Position numbers and translations under genes: made by a program. Under the pieces are notes generated by a model. That model was not told where the DNA came from. It saw only the letters and a program-made list of their open reading frames with translations, and searched no databases. From the NCBI GenBank assembly GCA_023422005.1, contig JAEZSC010000182.1, positions 1-45,675 of the forward strand: a stretch of DNA of 45,675 nt. Reading direction: 5' to 3'. This DNA comes from Bacillota bacterium (GTDB taxonomy: Bacteria; Bacillota; Clostridia; Christensenellales; UMGS416). The number at the start of each line of letters is the position of its first letter. The stretch's first letter is position 1. Positions 38,652 to 45,675 of this stretch are shown here, piece after piece.

Positions 38652-39980
38652 ATGCGCACCGAGCAGGACATGCTGGGCCAGATGCAGCTGGATGATTGTG
38701 CGCTGTACGGCATTCACACGGCCAGAGCGGTGGAGAACTTCGCGCTGGGCGGCAGGCGTACCAACCTGCGCCTGATCCACGCCATGGCGCAGGTGAAAAA
38801 AGCGGCGGCGAGGGCGTACCTGAAGCTGGGCGTCGGCCGGGAGGGCGTGTACCATGCCATCGCCCAGGCCTGCGACGCGGTGCTGTCCGGCGAGGCGGAT
38901 GACCAGTTCGTCGTGGACGCGCTGCAGGGCGGCGCGGGCACATCCGCCCACATGAACGTCAACGAGGTCGTTTGCAACCTTGCGTTACAGATCGTTGGCA
39001 AGTCCCCAGGCGAATATGAAGCGATCCATCCGCTGGACGACGTGAACCGGGGCCAATCCACCAACGACGTCCACCCCACGGCGCTGCGCATCGCCGCCAT
39101 CGGCCTGCTGCGGGGTTTGAGCGACGCCTGCGCCAAACTGCAGGAGGCGCTGCAGCACAAGGAGGCGGCCTTCGACGACATCGCCAAGCTCGGGCGGACC
39201 GAGCTAATGGACGCGGTGCCGATCACGTTGGGCAGCGAGTTTGGGGCCTATGCCCAGGCCATCGCCCGGGACCGCTGGCGTCTTTATAAGGTGGAGGAGC
39301 GGCTGCGCCAGGTGAACATCGGCGGAACCGCCGTGGGCCTTTCTCATACGGCCCGGCGGGAATACCGCTTCGCCGTCATCGAAGAGCTGCGGGAGCTGAC
39401 TGGCTACGGCCTGGCCGCCTCCGAATACCCGATGGACCTCACGCAAAACAATGACGTTTTTGTGGAGGTCTCGGGGCTGCTGAAGGCGCTGGCTGTCAAT
39501 CTGATGAAGATTTCCAATGACTTGCGCCTGATGAATTCCGGCCCCCACGGCGGTTTGGGAGAAATCCGGCTGGCTCCCCTGCAGGCCGGCAGCTCCATCA
39601 TGCCCGGCAAGGTGAACCCCGTGATGGCGGAGATGGTGTCTCAGGTCGCCATCCGCGTGATGGCCAACGACACGGCCATCGCCATGGCCGCCGCCCACGG
39701 CGAATTCGAGATCAACGCCTTTCTGCCGTTGATCGCCGACAGCCTGTTGGACAGCCTGGCCATGCTGGAACGGGCGGTCACGCTGTTTCGTACCAAGTGC
39801 ATCCAGCCGCTGGAGGCCGACCGGGAGCGGTGCCGGGAACTGCTGGACCGCTCCTATGCCTTCGCGGCTTCTTACATCGGCACACTGGGTTATGACGCCG
39901 TCAGCCGGATCATTCGGGAGAAGGAAGGGGATGCTGACAAAATTCGCAGCGCGCTGGAAGCCCTTTTGCCTGATGCTTAG
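38652..39980 (+). CDS. aspA: Aspartate ammonia-lyase (aspartase/fumarase superfamily)
   Basis: A 442-residue lyase that should convert L-aspartate to fumarate and ammonia. The superfamily signature GSSIMPGKVNP is present near residue 315, with the upstream conserved blocks 'GAGTSAHMNVNEV', 'DDVNRGQSTNDVHPTALR' and 'KLGRTELMDAVPITLGSEF'. The family is shared with fumarases and argininosuccinate lyases; the SSI-loop context and length favour aspartase. ATG 38652 starts one base after the hydF stop, behind GGGAGG. Aspartases are often found with hydrogenase maturation genes in anaerobes, and the ammonia could supply the bridging amine of the H-cluster; that last link is inference. Confidence 0.85.
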   Translation: MRTEQDMLGQMQLDDCALYGIHTARAVENFALGGRRTNLRLIHAMAQVKKAAARAYLKLGVGREGVYHAIAQACDAVLSGEADDQFVVDALQGGAGTSAHMNVNEVVCNLALQIVGKSPGEYEAIHPLDDVNRGQSTNDVHPTALRIAAIGLLRGLSDACAKLQEALQHKEAAFDDIAKLGRTELMDAVPITLGSEFGAYAQAIARDRWRLYKVEERLRQVNIGGTAVGLSHTARREYRFAVIEELRELTGYGLAASEYPMDLTQNNDVFVEVSGLLKALAVNLMKISNDLRLMNSGPHGGLGEIRLAPLQAGSSIMPGKVNPVMAEMVSQVAIRVMANDTAIAMAAAHGEFEINAFLPLIADSLLDSLAMLERAVTLFRTKCIQPLEADRERCRELLDRSYAFAASYIGTLGYDAVSRIIREKEGDADKIRSALEALLPDA

Positions 39981-39990
39981 TCCGCGGCAG

Positions 39991-40023
39991 CACCCTGGCG
40001 GTGGACCCCGGGAGTGTTTTGTT
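39991..40023 (+). terminator. Probable terminator of the hydrogenase maturation operon
   Basis: CACCCTGG (39991-39998) pairs with CCGGGAGTG (40008-40016) over eight pairs with one bulged A, and TTTTGTT follows. The -35 of the ROK gene promoter overlaps the tail. Confidence 0.5.
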
Positions 40024-40050
40024 GAAAAACGGGGATCGTTGCAGTATCAT
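40022..40050 (+). promoter_or_regulatory. Sigma-A-type promoter of the ROK gene
   Basis: TTGAAA (40022-40027) and TATCAT (40045-40050) are 17 bases apart, each with five of six consensus matches, 33 bases before the ATG. Confidence 0.7.
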
Positions 40051-40082
40051 GAAGTACCAGCCACAAGAATCGGAGCAAACCC

Positions 40083-41231
40083 ATGATTAAATCGTTGTCT
40101 GCGCCGGACATAAGGGATCGCAACTATCGCATCGTCTTCAACCTGGCCAGGCGCCAGGGCGAGCTGCTCCGGCCGGACATCAGCAAGCAAACCGGCATGA
40201 CGCCGCCCACCGTGCTCAAGATGGTGCAGGCCTTTGTCGCCAAGGGCCTGCTGGTGGAGGCCGGCGAGGCAGACACTTCCCTGGGGCGCAAGCCCATGCG
40301 CCTGCGTTTCAACCCACAGGCCGCGATGGCGGTCGGCATACTGTTCGAGGGCGGCGAGATGCACGCGGCATTGTCGGACCTTTCCGGCAACCTGACGGGG
40401 AACATACGGATCCCCATGGAGCATTCGTTCAACGACGCGACGGTGCCGGTCATCATCAACACCATCACGAGATTGCTGGATGGCGTGCAAGCTCCCATCC
40501 TCGGCGTGGGTCTTGGGGTGCCGGGCGTGGTGGACGGCGAGACCAACGTGATCAGGTTCGCCCCTTTGATCGGCATCAGCAGCCCGATGGATTGCTCGGG
40601 CATCATAAAGGCGATCACCGCCAGGACCGGCCTGCCCGTGCGGATGGAGAACGACGTAAACGCTGCCGCCGCCGGAGAGTTCGTTTGCCGCAAGCTCAAT
40701 GAGGATGAGGATCTGCTCTACATTGCCGTGGGCACGGGCATCGGCGCAGGAATCATCATAAACGGCAAGCTTCGCCGTGGCAGCAGGAACCTGGCCGGCG
40801 AGCTGGGTTACGCCGTGCAGAACAGCAGCTATGTCGTGGATTACGCGCGCCAGGGCTGGCTGGAAGGGCAGATCGGCATGGACGCCCTGCGCCGGCGCTT
40901 CCAGTGGCGGGGCTATGTACAAGGGGACGCAGACCTGCCCGAGGGCCTGATCGACTATCTGGTGGGCCACCTGGCGCCGGTGGTGGCCAACCTTGCCACA
41001 CAGCTGGACATCGGGCTGGTTGTGTTGGGCGGCCTTGCCCTGGACAGCCTGGGCGATCCGCTGTATCAGGCGCTGGCCCAAAAGATATCTCAGCTTTCCC
41101 TGGAGCCGGGCATCTGTGAGCGGTCCGTAAGCTCCGACCCCGGCGTCGTCGGCGCGGCAATGCAGATCATCGAGATACAGCTGGACACGTGGCTGACTGA
41201 TCAGAGAGATCGTTACGCAACCACCCTATGA
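40083..41231 (+). CDS. ROK-family transcriptional regulator (XylR/NagC-like)
   Basis: A 382-residue regulator. Residues 10-62 form a winged helix-turn-helix ('RPDISKQTGMTPPTVLKMV', 'FVAKGLLVEAGE'), followed by a ROK domain with 'LGVGLGVPGVVDGETN', 'VRMENDVNAAAAGEF' containing D191, and 'IAVGTGIGAGIIINGKL'. The DxGxT phosphate loop of sugar kinases is absent (ILFEGGEMHAAL in its place) and so is the CxCGxxGC zinc motif, so this is a regulator without kinase activity. It starts at ATG 40083 behind CGGAG with its own promoter. It lies between the hydrogenase operon and the ubiD set; its target and sugar ligand cannot be told from sequence. Confidence 0.88.
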   Translation: MIKSLSAPDIRDRNYRIVFNLARRQGELLRPDISKQTGMTPPTVLKMVQAFVAKGLLVEAGEADTSLGRKPMRLRFNPQAAMAVGILFEGGEMHAALSDLSGNLTGNIRIPMEHSFNDATVPVIINTITRLLDGVQAPILGVGLGVPGVVDGETNVIRFAPLIGISSPMDCSGIIKAITARTGLPVRMENDVNAAAAGEFVCRKLNEDEDLLYIAVGTGIGAGIIINGKLRRGSRNLAGELGYAVQNSSYVVDYARQGWLEGQIGMDALRRRFQWRGYVQGDADLPEGLIDYLVGHLAPVVANLATQLDIGLVVLGGLALDSLGDPLYQALAQKISQLSLEPGICERSVSSDPGVVGAAMQIIEIQLDTWLTDQRDRYATTL

Positions 41232-41236
41232 GCATC

Positions 41237-41261
41237 GCCCCTTTTTGCAGGGGTTGTTTTT
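41237..41261 (+). terminator. Terminator after the ROK gene
   Basis: CCCCT (41238-41242) and AGGGG (41249-41253) form a short stem with an outer G-T pair, followed by TTGTTTTT. Confidence 0.7.
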
Positions 41262-41382
41262 CTATCCTGGCTGCGCATGGGTCTTGCACGCCTCATTTTG
41301 TGGTATCATCATGAATTGAGCAAACCGCCGTTGCCAGACGGTGAAACGATACGGACCGAAAGGAAAGGATGAGCCCCGCAGC

Positions 41383-43077
41383 GTGAAGAGGGATTTGCAA
41401 AGCTTTATCGAGGAACTGGAGGCGCGGGGAGAACTCAAGCGCGTCGAAGCATCGGTGTCGGCGGAACTGGAGATCACGCAGATCACCGACCGCGTCTCCA
41501 AGGCCCACGGCCCGGCGCTGTTGTTCACCCATGTGCAGGGCTCCCGCTACCCGGTGCTGATGAACGCCATGGGCAGCTATGAGCGCATGAGCCGGGGCCT
41601 GGGCGCTCAAAAGCTGGATGAAATCGGCGACGCCATCGCGCGGTATCTGGACTTGGGCAACTATTTTTCCATCAAAAAGCTTGTGCGCAGCATTCCGCGC
41701 CTGCTGCGGCTGTTGTACGCGCTGCCCATCCGCAGCCCGTTGCGCGGCGCATGCCAGCAGGTCATCGAAAGGGATGTTGACCTGTCCACGCTGCCGGTGC
41801 TTAAGTGCTGGCCGCAGGACGCGGGCCCTTTTATTACGCTGCCGCTGGTCTTCACGAAAGACCTGGACTCCTCCCTGCAGAACGTGGGCATGTACCGCCT
41901 GCAGATATTGGACAGGACCAGCACCGGCATGCACTGGCACAAGCACAAGGACGGCTCTCAGATGTACCGGCGGTACCGCGACAGCGGGCGGGTGATGCCG
42001 GTCTCCGTGGCGCTGGGGTGCGACCCCGCCATCACCTATGCGGCCACCGCTCCGCTGCCCGCGATGATCGATGAGATGATGCTGGCAGGGTGGCTGCGCC
42101 GATCCAACGTGAGAATGGTGAAGTGCGTGACCAACGACATATACGTGCCGGCCAACGCTGAATTTGTGCTGGAAGGCTATGTGGACCCCAAGGAGGACCT
42201 GGTGCTGGAAGGACCCTTCGGCGATCATACTGGCTATTATTCACTGGCGGATTTTTATCCGCGGTTCCACGTCACGTGCATCACCCGCAAGCGCAACCCC
42301 GTATACCCGGCCACGGTCGTGGGCAAGCCCCCCATGGAGGATTGCTACATGGCCAAGGCCACCGAGCGCATCTTTCTGCCCTTTCTGCGCTTGCAGATCC
42401 CCGAGCTCGCGGATGTGAACTTCCCGCTGGAGGGCGTATTCCACAATTGCGTACTCGTGTCCATCCGCAATGGCTACCCCGGCTGCGCCCGCAAGGTCAT
42501 GAACGCCCTGTGGGGCATGGGGCAGATGATGTATACAAAGCTCATCGTCGTCGTGGACGACAGGGTGGACGTGCAAAACCTGTCACAGGTGCGCGACGCG
42601 GTGCTTGCGCGCGTAACGCCGGAATGCCTGGTGCTGTCCGAGGGGCCGCTGGACGCGCTGGACCATTCCTCCGCCCGGGCGCTGTACGGCACACGGCTGG
42701 GCGTGGACGCCACCGCCGAGCCCGGCGACAGGCGGGGCGATGTCTTCGACACCTATCGCATCATCGCCGTGCGCAAGCAGAGCCCCGCCCAAGGCCTGGA
42801 AGCGCTGCGAGAGTATATGGAAGGTCACTCCGACCGGTTCGCCATCGCCGTGGACGAGGGCGTGGACCCTCAGGACCTGTCCACCGTGATGTGGAAGGTG
42901 TTCAACAACATGGACGCCAGCAGGGATATCGTGACCCTGAACGGTAAGATCGGCATCGACGCCACAAAAAAAACAAGGGCTGAGGGCTTGACACGGGACT
43001 GGCCCGATGACATTGTCATGACGGAAGAAATCGTGCGCAGAGTCGCGCAAAGATGGAGCGAGTATGGGATTGACTAA
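41383..43077 (+). CDS. ubiD: UbiD-family prenylated-FMN decarboxylase
   Basis: A 564-residue decarboxylase that uses prenylated FMN, made by UbiX, to remove a carboxylate from an aromatic or related substrate. The family N-terminus 'DLQSFIEELEARGELKRVE' is followed by 'NVGMYRLQILDRTSTGMHWH', 'EFVLEGYVDPKEDLVLEGP' and 'FGDHTGYYSLADFYPRFHVT', the blocks around the cofactor and the catalytic Glu residues. I choose GTG 41383, since a typical UbiD begins just there, with AAAGGATGA about 14 bases upstream; the frame is open from a GTG at 41341. The last 14 bases overlap the ubiA-like gene. With UbiA and UbiX it resembles the late steps of menaquinone synthesis by the futalosine route. Confidence 0.9.
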   Translation: MKRDLQSFIEELEARGELKRVEASVSAELEITQITDRVSKAHGPALLFTHVQGSRYPVLMNAMGSYERMSRGLGAQKLDEIGDAIARYLDLGNYFSIKKLVRSIPRLLRLLYALPIRSPLRGACQQVIERDVDLSTLPVLKCWPQDAGPFITLPLVFTKDLDSSLQNVGMYRLQILDRTSTGMHWHKHKDGSQMYRRYRDSGRVMPVSVALGCDPAITYAATAPLPAMIDEMMLAGWLRRSNVRMVKCVTNDIYVPANAEFVLEGYVDPKEDLVLEGPFGDHTGYYSLADFYPRFHVTCITRKRNPVYPATVVGKPPMEDCYMAKATERIFLPFLRLQIPELADVNFPLEGVFHNCVLVSIRNGYPGCARKVMNALWGMGQMMYTKLIVVVDDRVDVQNLSQVRDAVLARVTPECLVLSEGPLDALDHSSARALYGTRLGVDATAEPGDRRGDVFDTYRIIAVRKQSPAQGLEALREYMEGHSDRFAIAVDEGVDPQDLSTVMWKVFNNMDASRDIVTLNGKIGIDATKKTRAEGLTRDWPDDIVMTEEIVRRVAQRWSEYGID

Positions 43078-43933
43078 GCTGATTCACAAAATCAAGGAAT
43101 ACGGCAAGCTCGTGATGTTCTCCCATACGATCTTTTCGTTCAGCTTCGCGCTGGTGTCCATGGTGCTGGCGGCCAGGGGCATCCCTAAGATCTCCACGTT
43201 AATCTGGATCCTCGTGTGTTTCATGGGCGCGCGCACCGGCGCCAACGCCATCAACCGCGTCATCGACGCGGAGATCGATGCCCGCAACCCCCGCACCGCC
43301 GGCCGGCAGATACCCCAGGGGCAGATCAAGAAGAAGGAAGTCATACTCTTCTCGGCGGTGTGCTTTCTCGTGATGCTGTTTGGCGCATGGCAGCTCAATT
43401 GGCTCTGCCTGGCGCTGTCGCCGGTGGCGCTGTTCCTGCTGATCATCTATTCCTACACCAAGAGGTTCACGTTCCTGTGCCATCTGGTGCTGGGCGTCAC
43501 GTGCGCGTGCGCGCCGGTGGGGGCCTGGCTGGCGGTCACCGGGGAGCTCGCGTGGACGCCGCTGCTGATGGGGGCGGCCAACACGCTGTGGGTCGCGGGC
43601 TTTGACATCATCTACGGCTCACAGGATTATGAGTTCGACGTCGCCAACGGCCTGCACTCCATCCCCGCGAAGTTCGGCGTGAAGAATGGCCTGAGAATCG
43701 CCATGGCATTTCACATCCTGACCTTGGGTTTCCTGGTCGGCATCGGCTTGCTGGCTCCCCAACTGGGGACTCTTTATTTCATCGGGGTGGCGCTGATCGC
43801 CGGTCTGTTCGTCGCGGAATACGTCATGGTGTCTCCAACCAACTTAGCCAACGTCAACATCGCGTCCTACAGCGTCAACCAGCTGGTCAGCATCGTGCTG
43901 CTGGTGTTCGGGCTGGCGGACGCGTTTCTGTGA
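43064..43933 (+). CDS. ubiA: UbiA-family prenyltransferase (MqnP-like)
   Basis: A 289-residue membrane prenyltransferase with about eight to nine hydrophobic segments that should attach a polyprenyl chain to an aromatic acid. The first diphosphate motif is N64-R-V-I-D68-A-E-I-D72 followed by 'ARNPRTAGRQIPQGQI', and the second is DIIYGSQDYEFD around residue 185. The 'ARTGANAINRVIDAEID' form is the one found in futalosine-pathway MqnP proteins. It starts inside the ubiD gene, so the two are translationally coupled. The product should be the substrate of UbiD or a closely related step. Confidence 0.9.
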   Translation: MGLTKLIHKIKEYGKLVMFSHTIFSFSFALVSMVLAARGIPKISTLIWILVCFMGARTGANAINRVIDAEIDARNPRTAGRQIPQGQIKKKEVILFSAVCFLVMLFGAWQLNWLCLALSPVALFLLIIYSYTKRFTFLCHLVLGVTCACAPVGAWLAVTGELAWTPLLMGAANTLWVAGFDIIYGSQDYEFDVANGLHSIPAKFGVKNGLRIAMAFHILTLGFLVGIGLLAPQLGTLYFIGVALIAGLFVAEYVMVSPTNLANVNIASYSVNQLVSIVLLVFGLADAFL

Positions 43934-43946
43934 GGGGGGTAAGCGG

Positions 43947-44525
43947 ATGAAACGGATCATCGTGGGCTTGACAGGGGCCAGCGGGAGCGTGTATTTTTTA
44001 CGACTGTTGGACTTCCTCGTGCAACAGGAGATGCACATACATGTGGTTGCCACCGAGCACGGCCGGCAGGTGCTGGCGCACGAAACCGGCGTGGACCTGA
44101 CCCGGCAGTTGGAGCTGTGGAGCGGGCAAAAGGCTTCTGTCACGCTGGAGGAAAGCGACGATCTGTTTTCGCCCATTGCCAGCGGCTCCTATCGCTGCGA
44201 CGCCATGGTGATTCTGCCTTGCTCCATGTCCACGATGGCGGAGATCGCCGCAGGCGTCACGAGAAACCTTTTAACCCGTGCCGCCGACGTCATGATCAAG
44301 GAGCGCCGACGGCTGACCATCGTGCCGCGGGAGACGCCGCTGTCCGCCGTGCACCTGAAGAACATGCTGACGCTTGCCGAGCTGAGCGTGACCGTGCTGC
44401 CTGCGATGCCGGGTTTCTACCACCGCCCGCGGACGCTGGACGACCTCGTGGATTTCGTCGTGGGAAAGACGCTGGACAGCGTGGGTATCGACAACGACGC
44501 CTTTGATAGATGGAACGGCAAATAA
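43947..44525 (+). CDS. ubiX: UbiX-family flavin prenyltransferase
   Basis: A 192-residue flavoprotein that joins a dimethylallyl group to FMN, producing the cofactor of UbiD. The N-terminal 'IIVGLTGASGSVYFLRLL' holds the flavin phosphate, 'YRCDAMVILPCSMSTMAEI' and 'GVTRNLLTRAADVMIKERR' form the FMN and prenyl-phosphate sites, and 'VPRETPLSAVHLKNM' and 'PAMPGFYHRPRTLDDLVDF' complete the family pattern. ATG 43947 follows GAGGGGGG, 13 bases after ubiA. Cofactor maker and user are thus encoded together. Confidence 0.95.
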   Translation: MKRIIVGLTGASGSVYFLRLLDFLVQQEMHIHVVATEHGRQVLAHETGVDLTRQLELWSGQKASVTLEESDDLFSPIASGSYRCDAMVILPCSMSTMAEIAAGVTRNLLTRAADVMIKERRRLTIVPRETPLSAVHLKNMLTLAELSVTVLPAMPGFYHRPRTLDDLVDFVVGKTLDSVGIDNDAFDRWNGK

Positions 44526-44552
44526 CCAAGGATAGGATAAGGTGAAGCACCC

Positions 44553-45521
44553 ATGAAACACAAATTGATTTTTCTGGCTCTGGCCTTGGCGCTGCTGATG
44601 GGCTGCTCAGCCCAGAAGACACCGCAGACCGCATCACCCGGCGCGACCGCTTCCGCCGCCGCGGAAAAGACGGTGCTGCGCATCGGCATGATGTCCTCCT
44701 CCGACGTGATCCCCTATGTGCTGATCAATGATAAAAAGCTGGATGAGAAGTATTCCTTCCGGCTGGACCTGCAGGTGTTCACCTCGGCTAAGGATCGCGA
44801 CGCAGCCCTGCAGGCCAAAGAGCTGGATGGCGTGTTGACCGACTACATCGGCGTGTGCATGTATCAGAACGCCGGCTTCGATGTGAGGATCACCGGCATC
44901 ACCGACGGCGATTATCTGCTGCTGGCCGGCAAGAACACCGGCATCACCGGGATGGACCAAATCAAGGGCAAGAGCATCGCCATTTCTGAGAACACGCTGA
45001 TCGACTACACGCTGGACCGCATACTGCAGAACAACAACATGGCCAGCGCCGACGTGGCCAAGGAGATCGTGCCGCGCATCCCCGACCGCCTGGAGCTGCT
45101 GCGCAACAACAAGATCGACCTGGGCCTGATGCCGGAGCCCTTTGCCACGCTGGCGCTGAACTCCGGCTGCGTACGCCTGGGCAGCGCCAACCAGTTCGGG
45201 CTGTACCCCGCGGTTTCCGCCTTCTCCAAGGCGGCGCTGGACACCAAGGAGCTGGCCATCCGCGACCTGTACAAGGCCTACAATGAGGCGGTGGACTACA
45301 TGAACGCCACCGACGTGCGCACCTACGAGCAGACGGTCATCAAGGCGGTGGGCTACCCCGAGGAGATGATCGGCAAGATCACGGTGCCCAAGTTCCGCAC
45401 CAGCACGCTGCCGCCCAGGGGAGATGTGGAGGCGGCTGTACAGTGGGCCAGCGCCAAGGGCCTGTGCAACCCCTCGCTGACCTATGAGCAAATGACCTTC
45501 GACGTGTACCAGCCCAAATAG
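44553..45521 (+). CDS. ABC transporter substrate-binding lipoprotein, NMT1/SsuA-like
   Basis: A 322-residue lipoprotein. The signal peptide MKHKLIFLALALALLMGC gives a lipobox cysteine at residue 18, followed by a Ser/Thr/Ala linker to about residue 38. The domain resembles the NMT1/SsuA/TauA type: 'VLRIGMMSSSDVIPYVLIND', split by short loops, then 'KDRDAALQAKELDGVLTDYI', 'IKGKSIAISENTLIDYTLD' and 'KIDLGLMPEPFATLAL'. Binding proteins of this type carry small aromatic, sulfonate or pyrimidine compounds, not sugars. ATG 44553 lies 27 bases after ubiX, and an ATPase gene follows by 12 bases. It is thus part of an importer tied to the ubiDAX set; the ligand is unknown. Confidence 0.85.
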   Translation: MKHKLIFLALALALLMGCSAQKTPQTASPGATASAAAEKTVLRIGMMSSSDVIPYVLINDKKLDEKYSFRLDLQVFTSAKDRDAALQAKELDGVLTDYIGVCMYQNAGFDVRITGITDGDYLLLAGKNTGITGMDQIKGKSIAISENTLIDYTLDRILQNNNMASADVAKEIVPRIPDRLELLRNNKIDLGLMPEPFATLALNSGCVRLGSANQFGLYPAVSAFSKAALDTKELAIRDLYKAYNEAVDYMNATDVRTYEQTVIKAVGYPEEMIGKITVPKFRTSTLPPRGDVEAAVQWASAKGLCNPSLTYEQMTFDVYQPK

Positions 45522-45533
45522 CGGCTGTCAGCC

Positions 45534-45675
45534 ATGCTTTCGCTGGATAACGTTACCGTAGGGTACCGTATAAAGAAAGAGATCATACCGGTCATACAAG
45601 GCCTCTCCTTGCGCGTGGAGCAAGGGGAGGTTCTCGCGATCCTCGGCCCTTCCGGCTGCGGCAAGTCCACGCTGA
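45534..45675 (+). CDS. ABC transporter ATP-binding protein (partial, cut by window end)
   Basis: The first 47 codons of an ABC ATPase: MLSLDNVTVGY, then 'VIQGLSLRVEQGEVLAILG' and the Walker A motif GPSGCGKSTL, which ends at the window edge. The type matches the SsuB/TauB ATPases that work with NMT1/SsuA-like binding proteins. It starts 12 bases after the lipoprotein gene; no strong ribosome binding site is visible. A permease gene is expected downstream, outside the window. Confidence 0.9.
   Translation, partial: MLSLDNVTVGYRIKKEIIPVIQGLSLRVEQGEVLAILGPSGCGKSTL

Overview
The window looks like a chromosomal stretch of a GC-rich, anaerobic, fermentative Bacillota (Clostridia-type) bacterium. 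The reasons are a full set of [FeFe]-hydrogenase maturases (HydE, HydG, HydF plus the TM1266-type regulator), a YesM/YesN-type two-component pair with LplA/LplB/YtcP-type sugar transport genes, a BlaI/M56 pair, DUF6143 and DUF6320 family proteins, and AGGAGG-type ribosome binding sites almost everywhere. I saw no rRNA, tRNA, CRISPR array, transposase or phage gene. No species name can be supported.

Layout. (1) 1-6.9 kb, plus strand: tail of a probable sugar dehydrogenase, a cysteine-type sulfatase, a lipoprotein sugar-binding protein with two permeases, a DUF6143 protein, a gap with a palindrome and a start-less gene remnant, and a divergent URO-D-like protein. (2) 7-9.9 kb, minus strand: a three-gene unit of alpha/beta hydrolase, condensation-fold acyltransferase and a zinc-ribbon membrane protein. 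(3) 10-13.2 kb, plus: BlaI-like repressor and M56 membrane metalloprotease with a large outer domain, behind a promoter covered by two phased dyads. (4) 13.2-21.3 kb, minus: one polarised run of response regulator, histidine kinase, lipoprotein binding protein, two permeases and a URO-D/MtaA-type protein with an intact H-x-C...C zinc signature. (5) 21.4-27.4 kb: an ADP-ribosylglycohydrolase-fold protein (plus), then on the minus strand LacI regulator, aldo/keto reductase and cytoplasmic alpha-L-fucosidase, with matching palindromic operators before lacI and before the reductase. (6) 27.5-34.1 kb: a TetR regulator divergent from a 1936-residue surface protein with 13 Calx-beta repeats. (7) 34.2-40 kb, plus: the hydrogenase maturation operon (TM1266-type regulator, hydE, hydG, hydF, aspartase), driven by a consensus promoter and preceded by an attenuator-like leader. 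(8) 40-45.7 kb, plus: a ROK regulator, then ubiD-ubiA-ubiX followed by a lipoprotein binding protein and an ABC ATPase cut by the window end.

How the parts fit. Regions 1, 4 and 5 read as glycan scavenging: desulfation, import of oligosaccharides, intracellular removal of fucose and reduction of the sugar. Two URO-D-superfamily proteins sit with two different sugar importers, one carrying methyltransferase-type zinc ligands, so corrinoid-dependent removal of O-methyl groups from sugars is a reasonable hypothesis. Region 7 builds the H-cluster of a hydrogenase whose structural genes lie elsewhere. Region 8 is a decarboxylase/prenyltransferase/flavin-prenyltransferase set typical of quinone tailoring, coupled to an importer.

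The most unusual signals are the hydrogenase leader RNA with a terminator and a competing antiterminator pairing (34415-34554), the ubiDAX-importer coupling, the zinc-site URO-D protein in a fucoside locus, and the phased dyads in front of the BlaI/M56 pair.
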